This document shows positions 1 through 10,260 of a DNA stretch of 64,000 bases, piece by piece. Within the stretch, counting starts at the first letter, position 1; every line of letters begins with the position of its first letter. A model generated the notes under the pieces. The model saw nothing but the letters and a program-made list of their open reading frames with translations. It was not told the DNA's origin and did no database searches. Made by a program: the position numbers and the translations under genes. Origin of the DNA: an uncultured Sutterella sp. Its GTDB lineage: Bacteria > Pseudomonadota > Gammaproteobacteria > Burkholderiales > Burkholderiaceae_F. Where the stretch lies: assembly GCA_905213905.1 (NCBI GenBank), contig CAJMKD010000004.1, forward strand, positions 1 to 64,000. The letters run 5' to 3'.

Positions 1-152
1 GAAATACACAAAACTGCTGACCCGTGAGACGCCAGGACCGCACCGGCAGAGCCCGAGCGTCCGCCCATTGGACGGCGCTTGCGCCGCTACAGAGCGATGC
101 CGAGGCTGCCCTGAAGAGGTGCGCCTCTCGCATGGGCGAATGCGCTTTGGCG

Positions 153-485
153 CTAGAGCTTCTTTTCTAGCTGATGCCGCCCGCCGTGGCGGCCGCGCGT
201 CACAACCCGCACGTCGCCCTGCGCCTCGGCATGCCGCCGGCGCGCCGCCTTCGGGTCGCAGAGAAGCGCGCCGGTGATTTCGAGCCGGTCGCCTTCCTGC
301 AGGATGTCTTCGGGCCGCACGCGCCTGGCGTAGACCGAAAGGCCGTCCTGCGGCAGAACCTTGACGCCCTTGGCTGAAAGCGCTTCAAGCGCCTCCCCGA
401 CCGTCATGCCGGCCAGATCGCCCCCGATTTCATAGGCGGTTTCCTTCGTCAGGCGGGGGCGAACCTCGGCAACAGTGATTTTCAT
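153..485 (-). CDS. rnfH: RnfH family ubiquitin-like protein
   Basis: This 110-residue protein matches the RnfH family, small beta-grasp (ubiquitin-fold) proteins of unknown exact role. They are usually encoded beside smpB and sometimes near rnf electron-transport genes. The start of the protein (MKITVAEV), the central V-G-E-A-L-x-x-S stretch and the R-P-x-D-x-L-x-x-G-D-R-L-E-I segment near residue 80 are typical. The last 25 residues are basic and rich in Arg and His, also usual for the family. The ATG at 485 follows a GAGG-like ribosome site. It is divergent from smpB; ratA, often placed between them, is absent here. Family assignment is firm; biochemical function is not known. Confidence 0.85.
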   Translation of the reverse strand: MKITVAEVRPRLTKETAYEIGGDLAGMTVGEALEALSAKGVKVLPQDGLSVYARRVRPEDILQEGDRLEITGALLCDPKAARRRHAEAQGDVRVVTRGRHGGRHQLEKKL

Positions 486-611
486 GCAATAACCTCGAAG
501 ATTGAATCATGAGCGGGTAGAATGTTCGGTTCAACATTCCGACCGTATCGACTTCGGTTTGAAGCCCGCCGAAGCGTCTCACAAGAACAAGAAATTTGCA
601 AGAGATTTCAA

Positions 612-1073
612 ATGGCAATTGTCAACAAGCGCGCTCGTCACGACTATTCGATTGAAGAGCGCTACGAATGCGGCATCGTGCTTCGCGGCTGGGAAGTCAA
701 GAGCGTGCGCGCCGGCCGCGCGCAGATCGGTCAGGCGCACATCTACATCCGCGACGGCGAGCTCTTTCTCTGCAACGCGCACATGAACCCCGCCGATCAG
801 GTCTGCACGCACGAAACGCTCGAAACGAACCGCACGCGCAAGCTCCTGATGCACCGCAAGGAAATCATGAAGCTCATCGGCCGGGTGGAGCGCCAGGGCT
901 ATGCGCTCATACCGCTTGACCTGCACTTCACGAGAGGGCGCGTCAAGTGCGAGATGGCGCTCGCCCGCGGCAAGCGCGAATACGAAAAGCGCGCCGACGA
1001 AAGCAAGAAGGAATGGAAGCGCGAGCAGGAGCGCATCATGAAGAAGGACGCCAAGGGCCGCCACATTCTCTGA
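612..1073 (+). CDS. smpB: SsrA-binding protein SmpB
   Basis: SmpB binds tmRNA and delivers it to stalled ribosomes for trans-translation in the cytoplasm. The 153-residue product shows the family's conserved stretches: N-terminal A-R-H-D-Y, E-R-Y-E-C-G-I-V-L-x-G-W-E-V-K-S-V-R, the N-x-H-M-N-P strand and the basic C-terminal tail K-K-E-W-K-R-E, which is disordered until it enters the ribosomal mRNA channel. A longer in-frame start exists at 522, but the ATG at 612 gives the standard family length and N-terminus. The tmRNA gene itself is not in this window. Confidence 0.97.
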   Translation: MAIVNKRARHDYSIEERYECGIVLRGWEVKSVRAGRAQIGQAHIYIRDGELFLCNAHMNPADQVCTHETLETNRTRKLLMHRKEIMKLIGRVERQGYALIPLDLHFTRGRVKCEMALARGKREYEKRADESKKEWKREQERIMKKDAKGRHIL

Positions 1074-1163
1074 CGCCCCGCGGGCCTCAACACGCCATCG
1101 CGCCGGCCCTCTGCCGGCGCTGCTTCCTTCCGTCTTCCTCCGCCCTTCCGGGCGCGGCTTTCC

Positions 1164-2210
1164 ATGACCGATACACCTCCCGCTTCGCTTCTCGACGAGC
1201 GCACGCGAACGCGCCGCTTCACCGCCGCGATGGCTGCGCTCCTCATCTTCACGCTCGTCTTTGCTGCCGTCGCCATCGGGCTCGGCCGCTATTCGCTCTC
1301 GCTTGCCGACGTGCTTTCGGTCTTCATGCCTGATCTCTTTGACAAAGCGCCGAGCCGCACGATTGAAAACATTGTGCTCAGCGTGCGGCTCCCCAGAATT
1401 GCGCTCGCGCTCGCCGCAGGCGCGGGACTTGCGGTATCGGGCGCGGCTTTCCAGGCGCTCTTTTCCAATCCCCTTGCCTCGCCCGACACGCTCGGCGTCG
1501 CCACCGGCGCCTCCTTCGGCGCTGTTCTCGCCATTCTTTGGGAAATGGGCGGCCTCGGCATTCAGCTCATGTCGCTCGCGAGCGGCCTCGCTGCCGTTTT
1601 CTTCGTGCTCGCGATCAGCCGCGTGCGCGGGGGCGGCAACCCCATTCTCATGATCATTCTGGCAGGCATGGTGGTCGGTGCCTTCTTCACCGCGCTCGTG
1701 AGCCTCGTGAAGTTCGTCGCGGATCCCCAGGACGTGCTCCCGTCGATCACGTTCTGGATGATGGGCTCCCTCACCGGCGCCTCCAAGATGAGCCTTCTCG
1801 CGGGCATGCCCATGATCGTGATCGGCGCGGGGCTCCTGTGGCTGCTGCGCTGGCGCCTCAACGCCGCTGCGCTCCCGCCCGACGAAGCGGCAAGCCTCGG
1901 CATTCCGGTGAAGCGCCTTCGCGCCGTCGTCATCATCGCAGCGACGATGATCACCGCCTCCGTCGTGTCGATGTGCGGCCTGATCGGCTGGGTGGGCCTC
2001 CTCGTGCCGCACGCGGCGCGCATGCTTTTCGGCGCCAACAACCGCTACGTCATTCCCGCCTCGCTCCTTTTGGGCGCCCTCTTCATGCTTGCCGTCGATA
2101 CCGCCGCGCGCACGATGGGGCAAAGCGAAGTGCCCGTCTCCATCCTGACGGCCGTCGTCGGCGCGCCCTTCTTCATCTATCTCTTGCGCCGCACGGGCGG
2201 GCTGTCATGA
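1164..2210 (+). CDS. FecCD family ABC transporter permease
   Basis: This inner-membrane permease of 348 residues belongs to the FecCD/BtuC family, which moves iron chelates, haem or cobalamin across the inner membrane. Visible features are about nine or ten hydrophobic segments, the family motif R-L-P-R-I-A-L-A-L-A-A-G-A-G-L-A-V-S-G near residues 70-90, the N-P-L-A-S-P-D-x-L-G stretch, and the G-L-I-G-W-V-G-L-L-V-P-H loop that contacts the ATPase. The ATPase gene starts 19 bases downstream. No periplasmic binding protein or TonB-dependent receptor is next to it, so the substrate cannot be named. Iron-siderophore, haem or vitamin B12 are all possible. Confidence 0.9.
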   Translation: MTDTPPASLLDERTRTRRFTAAMAALLIFTLVFAAVAIGLGRYSLSLADVLSVFMPDLFDKAPSRTIENIVLSVRLPRIALALAAGAGLAVSGAAFQALFSNPLASPDTLGVATGASFGAVLAILWEMGGLGIQLMSLASGLAAVFFVLAISRVRGGGNPILMIILAGMVVGAFFTALVSLVKFVADPQDVLPSITFWMMGSLTGASKMSLLAGMPMIVIGAGLLWLLRWRLNAAALPPDEAASLGIPVKRLRAVVIIAATMITASVVSMCGLIGWVGLLVPHAARMLFGANNRYVIPASLLLGALFMLAVDTAARTMGQSEVPVSILTAVVGAPFFIYLLRRTGGLS

Positions 2211-2229
2211 TTTTTGTGGACTGCGAATT

Positions 2230-3057
2230 ATGACAATGGCTTTGGAAGTCCGCGACGGCGCCTACAGCTATCCGAACGGCGCCCATGTTCTGCGCGACGT
2301 CAACTTCAGCTTCTCGGGCCGCGAAGTGATGAGCATTCTCGGCCCCAACGGCGCCGGCAAAACGACGCTTCTGCGCGCCATTCTCGGCCTCTCGCCCTTC
2401 ACGAAAGGCGTCGCCTTTTGGAACGGCCGCCCGGTGGGCGACTGGCGGCCGCGCGACTTCTGGCTGCGGATCGGCTACGTGCCGCAAGCCAAGCGCATGA
2501 ACTTCGCCGCCATGACGATCGGCGAGCTCGTTGCGCTCGGGCGCAGCGCGCGCCTCGGGCCCTTTGCGCTGCCGGGAAAGGAAGACTGGGAAAAGGTCGA
2601 CCGCGCCATGGCGGAAGTCGGCATCACGCACCTCAGAAAGCGGCTCGCGAGCGAAGTCTCGGGCGGGCAGCTCCAGCTCGCGCTCATCGCGAGGGCGCTT
2701 GCCGTCGAGCCGGAGCTTCTCGTCCTTGACGAACCCGAAAGCAATCTCGACTTCCGCAATCAGCGCATTGTGCTCGAAGTGATCGAAAGGCTCGCCGCCC
2801 GAGGGCTCGGCGCCATTCTCAACACGCACTTCCCCGCCCACGCCGTGGAGCTCTCGCAGACGGTGCTTCTCGTGCCGCGCGGCGAGCCGCCCGTCTGCGG
2901 CCGCGCCAAGGACGTCATGACGGAAGACATCCTCTCCAAAGTCTTCGAAATCGGCGTGCGCATCCGGGATCTCGACTTCCCAGAGAGAACCGTCACGACG
3001 GTCACGGCCGTCGGCCGCGCGCTTGATGAAAAAGGACGCGCCATCCGCGAAGACTGA
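2230..3057 (+). CDS. FecE-type ABC transporter ATP-binding protein
   Basis: This is the cytoplasmic ATPase partner of the preceding FecCD permease. The 275-residue protein has Walker A GPNGAGKT at residues 38-45, the signature VSGGQ at 143-147, Walker B LLVLDEPE at 163-170 and a switch histidine in N-T-H near residue 200. A second in-frame ATG lies two codons after the chosen one (2230), so the exact start is uncertain by two residues. A two-gene permease and ATPase unit without its binding protein usually uses one encoded elsewhere. The substrate is unresolved. Confidence 0.9.
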   Translation: MTMALEVRDGAYSYPNGAHVLRDVNFSFSGREVMSILGPNGAGKTTLLRAILGLSPFTKGVAFWNGRPVGDWRPRDFWLRIGYVPQAKRMNFAAMTIGELVALGRSARLGPFALPGKEDWEKVDRAMAEVGITHLRKRLASEVSGGQLQLALIARALAVEPELLVLDEPESNLDFRNQRIVLEVIERLAARGLGAILNTHFPAHAVELSQTVLLVPRGEPPVCGRAKDVMTEDILSKVFEIGVRIRDLDFPERTVTTVTAVGRALDEKGRAIRED

Positions 3058-3213
3058 GTCCGCCGAAAGGTTTCCCAAAAGTTGCCTCGGCAGCAATCGT
3101 CTAATCATTTTTATCTATTCCGAACGAACGAGATCGGCGCAAGATTGGAGCCGCAGCTGCGGAAGCGCTTTCATGCCTTCCGCGGCGGCGGATTCAATGC
3201 TAGGAGAGTAAAA

Positions 3214-4695
3214 ATGCTTGAAAATCGTCGTGATTTTCTGAAGACGGCTGCCGCCGGCACGGCGGGCATTCTCGGCGCGATGGGCTTCGCTGCCGCGCCA
3301 GCAGAAGCGCGTCCGGCCAAAGGCAAGGCCAAGTACGACCTCATCATTGCGGGCGCGGGCTGCGGCGGACTTGTCTGCGCCATTCGCGCCGCCGAACTCG
3401 GCTTGAAGCCGCTCGTCCTTGAAAAGATGCCGATGCCTGCGGGCAACGCCGTCTACGCAGCGGGCTTCCTTCTCGGCATCAACACGTCCTTCCAGAAGGC
3501 CAAGGGCGTGCCGCCCGACACGGTCGAAGCCTTCTATAAGGACATGATGACGGTTTCCCAGCAGCAGGCCAATCCTGCGCTCACGCGCAAAGTCGCAGAG
3601 GACTGCACGAAGCTTCTCGAATGGCTTCACACTTCTTGCGGCGTCAACTTCTCCACCGGCGCCAAGCTCGTCTGGCCGCAGCTCACGCGCTCGCACCTTG
3701 TCGTCGGCGAAACGAAGCCGGGCGGCGCGCAGCTCATCAAGAACCTCATGGCCCGCGCGAAGGCGCTCGGCGTTGAATGCCGCTATTCGACGAAAGTCGT
3801 TTCTCTTCTCGCGGATCCGAAGACCGGCGGGTGCGCCGGCGTTCGCGTGAAGTCGAAGGCTGGCATTGAAGAAATCCGCTCGCGCGCGGGCGTCGTAATC
3901 GCCACGGGCGGCTTCTCCGCCAACCAGGCGCTCGTGACGGCCTTCTGCGGCTCCGCGGGCGCCAAGATGCCGCTCCGCGGCTCGCGCATCATCGCGGGCG
4001 AAAACATCACGCTCACCGCGCCCTTCATGCCGAAGGTCGTGCATGTCGACCAGTATCACTGCGGCCCGATTCACGGCCCCACGGGCGCCAACCCGCTCAA
4101 CATCGTCAACAACGGCATCTGCGTCAACAAGGCCGGCAAGCGCTTCACCGACGAAGGCCAGACCTACGTTCAGATGTCGCGCAACGTCGCTGCCATGACG
4201 CCCGACAACTGGGCTTACATGGTCTGCGACCAGACGGCGCATGACCTCCCGATTCTGAAGAACGACTGGGATTCGTATGCGCGCCTCGGCGCCCCCGTCT
4301 ATACGGGGAGCACGATCGAAGAAGCCGCTCAGAAGGCCGGCATCGACCCGAAGGCCCTTGCCGAAACCGTAGAAGACTTCAACGATGCGGTTGAAGACAA
4401 GGCAGCCGCCACCAAGCTCACGCCGCCCAACACGCTCGAAACGGTGCGCCCGGTCGTCAAGGCGCCCTTCTACATCGTGCCCTTCCAGGGCGGCATGACT
4501 GCCACCTTCGGCGGCCCGATGATCAACACGGACGGCCAGGTGCTCGACACTGAGAACCAGCCGATTCCGGGCCTCTTTGCTGCCGGCAACGCCTGCGGCG
4601 GCATCTTCTACGACAACTACGTGGGCGGCGCGCAGCTCACCGCAGCGGGCGTCTTCGGCCTCGCTGTTGCTGAATACGTGAAGGCGCACGCCTAA
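3214..4695 (+). CDS. Tat-exported FAD-dependent flavoprotein, fumarate reductase/tricarballylate dehydrogenase family
   Basis: This 493-residue periplasmic flavoprotein has a twin-arginine leader (N-R-R-D-F-L-K at residues 4-10, then a weakly hydrophobic segment and A-x-A). A Rossmann FAD site G-A-G-C-G-G-L follows near residue 47. It belongs to the FAD-binding_2 superfamily. There is no CXXCH haem motif and no FMN-binding domain, so electrons must come from a separate partner. The C-terminal segment reads F-Y-D-N-Y-V-G-G where fumarate reductases have H-G-A-N-R-L-G-G. The substrate arginine is therefore replaced by tyrosine, as in tricarballylate dehydrogenase-like members. The start at 3214 follows AGGAGAG and begins the Tat leader; an in-frame start at 3082 is less likely. 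The substrate is unknown. Confidence 0.85.
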   Translation: MLENRRDFLKTAAAGTAGILGAMGFAAAPAEARPAKGKAKYDLIIAGAGCGGLVCAIRAAELGLKPLVLEKMPMPAGNAVYAAGFLLGINTSFQKAKGVPPDTVEAFYKDMMTVSQQQANPALTRKVAEDCTKLLEWLHTSCGVNFSTGAKLVWPQLTRSHLVVGETKPGGAQLIKNLMARAKALGVECRYSTKVVSLLADPKTGGCAGVRVKSKAGIEEIRSRAGVVIATGGFSANQALVTAFCGSAGAKMPLRGSRIIAGENITLTAPFMPKVVHVDQYHCGPIHGPTGANPLNIVNNGICVNKAGKRFTDEGQTYVQMSRNVAAMTPDNWAYMVCDQTAHDLPILKNDWDSYARLGAPVYTGSTIEEAAQKAGIDPKALAETVEDFNDAVEDKAAATKLTPPNTLETVRPVVKAPFYIVPFQGGMTATFGGPMINTDGQVLDTENQPIPGLFAAGNACGGIFYDNYVGGAQLTAAGVFGLAVAEYVKAHA

Positions 4696-4743
4696 GCCTT
4701 CAGCGGCTTCGCGCCTCTCAAGGCCGCTGAAACTTGCGTCAGA

Positions 4744-4789
4744 GCCTCTGGTCCGACCTCATCGTCGGTCCGGAGGCTTTTCTATTTTT
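4744..4789 (+). terminator. Rho-independent terminator after the Tat flavoprotein gene
   Basis: A 14-base-pair stem (4744-4757 with 4764-4777, one T-T mismatch and one G-T pair, loop CTCATC) is followed by TTTTCTATTTTT. It lies about 50 bases after the stop codon and separates the flavoprotein gene from the leu operon. Confidence 0.9.
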
Positions 4790-4944
4790 CGCTCTCTTTT
4801 GAAGCGCCTCGCGCGATGGCTGAATTTTGCAAAAGAGCCCTATCTTGCAAAAACATCTTTTCGCAAAACTGGCCTAAGTAATTTATCTTATTTCTTATTT
4901 TTCAATAGCTTATAAAATTTAGAGAATCGGTTTTGCGATTTTTC

Positions 4945-4973
4945 TTGACAGTTTTCCGCGTCGAGAGTACCGT
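4945..4973 (+). promoter_or_regulatory. Probable sigma-70 promoter of the leu operon
   Basis: A perfect -35 box TTGACA (4945-4950) is separated by 17 bases from TACCGT (4968-4973), a poor -10 match. It sits in an AT-rich stretch about 105 bases before leuA. I looked for a leucine-rich leader peptide between here and leuA and found none, so leucine attenuation of the enteric type is not supported. Confidence 0.5.
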
Positions 4974-5077
4974 TCAACCATCTGCGCGCGCCGCGCCCCT
5001 GCGAGCCGCGCTTCAGAAGACAAAAATCCACTCGCAGCGGCCGCCGGCGCGCTGCCCGACACAGAGGAGAACTCGGA

Positions 5078-6664
5078 ATGTCCACGGAAGACAACGTCAT
5101 TATTTTCGACACGACGCTGCGCGACGGAGAGCAGGCGCTGCCGCAAAGCCTTTCCATGCGGCAGAAGCTCCAGATCGCACTCGCCCTCGAAGAACTTGGC
5201 GTTGACGTCATCGAAACGGGCTTTCCGATCTCTTCGTCGGGCGACTTCGAAAGCGTCTCCACGATTGCGAAGTCGCTCAAAACCGCCACACCCTGCGCGC
5301 TCGCGCGCTGCGTTGAAAAGGACATCGTCGCCGCCGGCGAAGCGCTCGCCGGCGCAGATCACTTCCGCATTCACACCTTCATTGCAACGAGCACCATTCA
5401 CGTCAAGGACAAGCTGCGCAAGCGCTTTGAAGACGTGATGGAAATGGCCGTCAAGAGCGTCAAGCTCGCGCGCCGCTACACCGACGACGTGGAATTCTCC
5501 TGCGAAGACGCCGGCCGCACGCCGATCGACGAACTCTGCCGCATGGTCGAGGCTGCGATTGCCGCGGGCGCCACGACGATCAACATTCCGGACACGGTGG
5601 GCTACACGCTCCCTGTCGAATTCGGCAACATCATCACGACGCTTCGCAACCGCGTGCCCAACATCGACAAGGCCGTGCTTTCCGTGCACTGCCACAACGA
5701 CCTCGGGATGGCGACGGCCAACTCGCTCACGGCCGTTCAGATGGGCGCGCGCCAGATCGAATGCTGCATGAACGGGCTCGGCGAGCGCGCGGGCAACACC
5801 GCGCTCGAAGAAGTGGCTGCGGCGCTGCGCCTCAGAAGCGCCTACCTCGGCGGCCTCAAGAGCGGCATCAAGCTTGAAAACATCGCCCGCACGTCGGCGC
5901 TCGTCGCCAAGATCTGCCATGAGCCCGTTCCGGCGCACAAGGCCATCGTGGGCTCGAACGCCTTCTCGCACAGCTCCGGCATCCATCAGGACGGCGTTCT
6001 CAAGAACCGCGAAACCTACGAGATCCTCACGCCTGAGAGCGTCGGCTTCAAGGGCAACAACATGCACATGACGGCGCGCTCCGGCCGCCACATGATCCGC
6101 GCCTGCCTGCAGAACCTCGGCTATGCCGACAACGACTACGACCTCAACGACATCTACGCGCGCTTTCTCAAGCTCGCCGACCGCAAGGGCCAGGTCTTCG
6201 ACTACGACCTTGAGGCGCTCGTCTTCTTCACGAAGCAGGACGAAGCCGACGACCTCTATCACCTCGACCGCATGAACGTCATGAGCGGCACGGGCGAAAT
6301 GATGGCGACGGCCACCGTGCGGCTTCGCGTGGGCAAGCGCACCCGCACCGAATCGAGCATCGGCAACGGCCCTGTTGACGCCGTCTACAACTGCATCACG
6401 CGCCTCACTGGCGTGCGCTGCAAGCTGACGAGCTTTGAAATCGCCGCCAACGGCGCCGGCATGGATGCGCTCGGCCAAGTCGACGTCACGGTCGAGCACA
6501 AGGGACGCATCTTCCACGGCATGGGGCTTTCAACGGACGTCGTGGAATCCTCGGCGCTTGCGCTCCTCAACGCCATCAACAACATTGAGCGCGCCGACCG
6601 CATTCATGAATCGCGAAGCCGCCCGAAGAAGGCTTCGGAGCTCGCTGCCGAGAAGAAGGCCTGA
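5078..6664 (+). CDS. leuA: 2-isopropylmalate synthase
   Basis: LeuA condenses acetyl-CoA with 2-oxoisovalerate to 2-isopropylmalate, the first committed step of leucine synthesis. The 528-residue protein has the family start [10 protein letters not shown] (residues 10-19), the metal-binding H-C-H-N-D-L-G motif, the substrate-site sequence G-L-G-E-R-A-G-N and S-G-I-H-Q-D-G. A C-terminal regulatory domain (from about residue 390) carries the leucine feedback site. GAGGAG precedes the ATG. Length is slightly above the usual 510-520, owing to a charged C-terminal tail. It heads a leuABCD run in E. coli order, unlike the leuC-leuD-leuB order common in Burkholderiales. Confidence 0.97.
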   Translation: MSTEDNVIIFDTTLRDGEQALPQSLSMRQKLQIALALEELGVDVIETGFPISSSGDFESVSTIAKSLKTATPCALARCVEKDIVAAGEALAGADHFRIHTFIATSTIHVKDKLRKRFEDVMEMAVKSVKLARRYTDDVEFSCEDAGRTPIDELCRMVEAAIAAGATTINIPDTVGYTLPVEFGNIITTLRNRVPNIDKAVLSVHCHNDLGMATANSLTAVQMGARQIECCMNGLGERAGNTALEEVAAALRLRSAYLGGLKSGIKLENIARTSALVAKICHEPVPAHKAIVGSNAFSHSSGIHQDGVLKNRETYEILTPESVGFKGNNMHMTARSGRHMIRACLQNLGYADNDYDLNDIYARFLKLADRKGQVFDYDLEALVFFTKQDEADDLYHLDRMNVMSGTGEMMATATVRLRVGKRTRTESSIGNGPVDAVYNCITRLTGVRCKLTSFEIAANGAGMDALGQVDVTVEHKGRIFHGMGLSTDVVESSALALLNAINNIERADRIHESRSRPKKASELAAEKKA

Positions 6665-6782
6665 AGATCGCTCGCAAACCATTTTTTCGACCTTTCCGGC
6701 GGAACCCGCCGCGTGAATCGCGGCGGCGCAGAGGGCTTTTTGCACCCCGGCAGGCCGCAAGCCGGCCGAAAAGCCCCCTGAA

Positions 6783-6807
6783 GCGCGCAGCTTCTGCGCG
6801 CTTTCCC
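6783..6807 (+). other. Stable hairpins in the leuA-leuB gap
   Basis: The 209-base gap between leuA and leuB holds a perfect 8-base-pair hairpin (6783-6790 with 6794-6801, loop CTT) followed by only three T residues, plus GC-rich dyads just upstream. It could be a weak terminator, an RNA-processing site, or a repeat of the intergenic-palindrome type. leuB has its own ribosome site (AGAGG) after it. Confidence 0.35.
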
Positions 6808-6855
6808 CTGGAAAAAGCCATACACCTGCTTCCCTGCAATAGTGAAGCGTTTTAA

Positions 6856-7968
<1,113 letters not shown>

Positions 7969-7972
7969 AGCC

Positions 7973-9385
7973 ATGGGAAAGACGCTTTACGAAAAGGTTT
8001 ACGACGCGCACATCGTCTCGGAGAAGCCCGGAGAGCTCCCGCTTCTCTATGTCGACCGCCATCTCATTCATGAAGTGACGAGCCCGCAGGCCTTCGCCGG
8101 CCTGCGCGCGGCAGGGCGGAAGCTGCGCCGGCCCGACCTCATGCTCGGCACGGTCGACCACGACATCTCCACGCGCGAAGCCACGCTTGAAGTCTGCTCG
8201 CCCATGGCGAAAACGCAGGTGACGACCCTCATGCAGAACTGCAAGGACTTCGGCGTCACGCTCTACGGCCTCGGCCACCCGCGTCAGGGCATCGTGCACA
8301 TCATCGGCCCGCAAACGGGCTTCACGCTCCCGGGCACGACGCTCGTCTGCGGCGACTCCCACACCGCCACGCACGGCGCCTTCGGCGCGCTTGCCTTCGG
8401 GATCGGCACTTCCGAAGTCGAGCATGTGATGGCGACGCAGACCATCAAGCAGCAGCGCCTCAAGACCATGCGCATCACCTGTCGCGGCCGTCTCGCCCCT
8501 GGGGTCTTCGCCAAGGACCTCATTCTGGCGATCGCGGGTCGCCTCACAACCGCGGGCGGCACGGGCCACGCCATCGAATTTGCCGGGGAAGCCGTCCGCG
8601 CGCTTTCGATGGAAGGCCGCATGACGCTCTGCAACATGGCGATTGAAGTGGGCGCCAAAGTCGGCATGATTGCGCCCGACGAAACGACTTTCGAATACCT
8701 CAAGGGCCGTCCCTATGCACCGAAGGGCGAAGCCTGGGACGAAGCGGTTGCGTACTGGAAGACGCTCGCGAGCGACCCGGACGCCGTCTTCTCGAAGGAA
8801 ATCGAAATCGACGCCGCCGCGATCGACCCGCAGACCACCTGGGGCACCAACCCCGGCCAGACCTGCTCGATCACGGGCGCGATCCCGAAGCTCGAGGACT
8901 TTGCGGACCCCGTGGCCCGAGAGAGCGCCGAGCGCGCGCTCGAATACATCGGCCTCGCACCCGGAAGCCGCATTGACGAAGCAAAAATCGACGTCGTCTT
9001 CATCGGCTCCTGCACGAACGGGCGCATTGAAGACTTCCGCGAAGCGGCGAAGGTGCTTCGCGGCCGCCATGTGGCGCCCGGCGTCACCGCGCTCGCCGTC
9101 CCCGGCTCGATGGCCGTGCGCGAAGCCGCCGAAAAGGAAGGCCTCGCAGACATCTTCCGCGCCGCCGGCTTTGAATGGCGCCTTCCCGGCTGCTCGATGT
9201 GCCTAGCCATGAACGACGACCGCGCGCCTGAAGGCTCGCGCGTCGCTTCGACCTCGAACCGCAACTTCGTGGGCCGCCAGGGACGCGGCAGCCGCACGCA
9301 CCTGATGAGCCCGGCCGCCGCGGCAGCGGCTGCCGTTGCGGGCCGCATCACCGATCCGCGCGAATATCTCGCCGCTGCGGATTAA
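7973..9385 (+). CDS. leuC: 3-isopropylmalate dehydratase large subunit
   Basis: LeuC with LeuD forms isopropylmalate isomerase, an aconitase-family [4Fe-4S] enzyme that converts 2- to 3-isopropylmalate. The 470-residue product has the cluster cysteine in G-S-C-T-N-G-R (about residue 347) and the paired cysteines in G-C-S-M-C-L-A-M-N (407 and 410), matching the E. coli positions. It also has [11 protein letters not shown] start it at the ATG at 7973, after GGAGG at the end of leuB; an upstream in-frame start at 7838 lies inside leuB and is rejected. Confidence 0.97.
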   Translation: MGKTLYEKVYDAHIVSEKPGELPLLYVDRHLIHEVTSPQAFAGLRAAGRKLRRPDLMLGTVDHDISTREATLEVCSPMAKTQVTTLMQNCKDFGVTLYGLGHPRQGIVHIIGPQTGFTLPGTTLVCGDSHTATHGAFGALAFGIGTSEVEHVMATQTIKQQRLKTMRITCRGRLAPGVFAKDLILAIAGRLTTAGGTGHAIEFAGEAVRALSMEGRMTLCNMAIEVGAKVGMIAPDETTFEYLKGRPYAPKGEAWDEAVAYWKTLASDPDAVFSKEIEIDAAAIDPQTTWGTNPGQTCSITGAIPKLEDFADPVARESAERALEYIGLAPGSRIDEAKIDVVFIGSCTNGRIEDFREAAKVLRGRHVAPGVTALAVPGSMAVREAAEKEGLADIFRAAGFEWRLPGCSMCLAMNDDRAPEGSRVASTSNRNFVGRQGRGSRTHLMSPAAAAAAAVAGRITDPREYLAAAD

Positions 9386-9403
9386 GAACGGGAGGAGAAC
9401 ATC

Positions 9404-10027
9404 ATGGAAAAATTCACTCGATTCACTTCCGTTGCGGCGCCGCTCAACCGCGCCAACGTCGACACCGACCAGATCATTCCGAAGCAGTTTTTGCTTGCGG
9501 TCGACCGCAAGGGCTTCGGCCGGCGCCTCTTTCTCGACCTCCGCTGGCTTGATGCGGAAGAAACGAAGGAAAATCCCGACTTCGTGCTGAACCGTCCCGC
9601 CTACCGCGGCGCCGGCATTCTCGTCGCGCAGTCGAATTTCGGCAACGGCTCGAGCCGCGAGCACGCCCCCTGGGCGCTTCTCGACTACGGGTTCCGCTGC
9701 GTGATTGCGCCTTCCTTCGCCGACATCTTCAAGAACAACGCCCTCGGCAACGGGCTTCTCACGGTTGAACTGACCGAAGCTGAAGTCAATCGCCTCATGA
9801 CGCTCCTTGAAGAAAAGCCCGGCACGAAGGTCACGGTCGACCTTGAAGCCATGACGGTTGAAGCCCCCGGCTTCTCCGCGAACTTCACGCTCGACCCCTT
9901 CCGCCGCTACATGCTTTTGAACGGCCTGGACGCGATCGGCCTCACGATGCAGAACGAAGCTGCCGAGATCGCCGACTTTGAAGACAAGATGCCGCAGTGG
10001 GCGAAGCTCGATCAGGCTGAACGCTGA
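9404..10027 (+). CDS. leuD: 3-isopropylmalate dehydratase small subunit
   Basis: This is the small (swivel) subunit of isopropylmalate isomerase, partner of LeuC. The 207-residue protein has the family sequences N-R-A-N-V-D-T-D-Q-I-I-P-K-Q, G-S-S-R-E-H-A-P-W-A-L and C-V-I-A-P-S-F-A-D-I-F-K-N-N. It follows leuC by 18 bases, with GGGAGGAG as ribosome site, and is followed by a strong terminator. Confidence 0.97.
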   Translation: MEKFTRFTSVAAPLNRANVDTDQIIPKQFLLAVDRKGFGRRLFLDLRWLDAEETKENPDFVLNRPAYRGAGILVAQSNFGNGSSREHAPWALLDYGFRCVIAPSFADIFKNNALGNGLLTVELTEAEVNRLMTLLEEKPGTKVTVDLEAMTVEAPGFSANFTLDPFRRYMLLNGLDAIGLTMQNEAAEIADFEDKMPQWAKLDQAER

Positions 10028-10054
10028 TCAGCCGGCCGCTGCCGGCAGTTCCGA

Positions 10055-10089
10055 GCCGCTTCGCCAATCGGTGCGAAGCGGCTTTTTTT
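10055..10089 (+). terminator. Terminator of the leuABCD operon
   Basis: A perfect 10-base-pair stem (10055-10064 with 10073-10082) with an 8-base loop is followed by seven T residues, 28 bases after the leuD stop codon. It is a clear rho-independent terminator. Confidence 0.93.
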
Positions 10090-10260
10090 ATCGACCGCCC
10101 TTCGATGCCTTGCCGCCCAAACGCTGCGGGCTCTCAAAGCACCTGGGTCCCTGCCAGAAACACTTTGAAATACTTTACGTGAAGATATTAGGGTTTTTAC
10201 CACACTTAATACGCTAAGCTTGAACTCCTTTTTCTATTCTTTCAAAAAGAACAAAGACTT

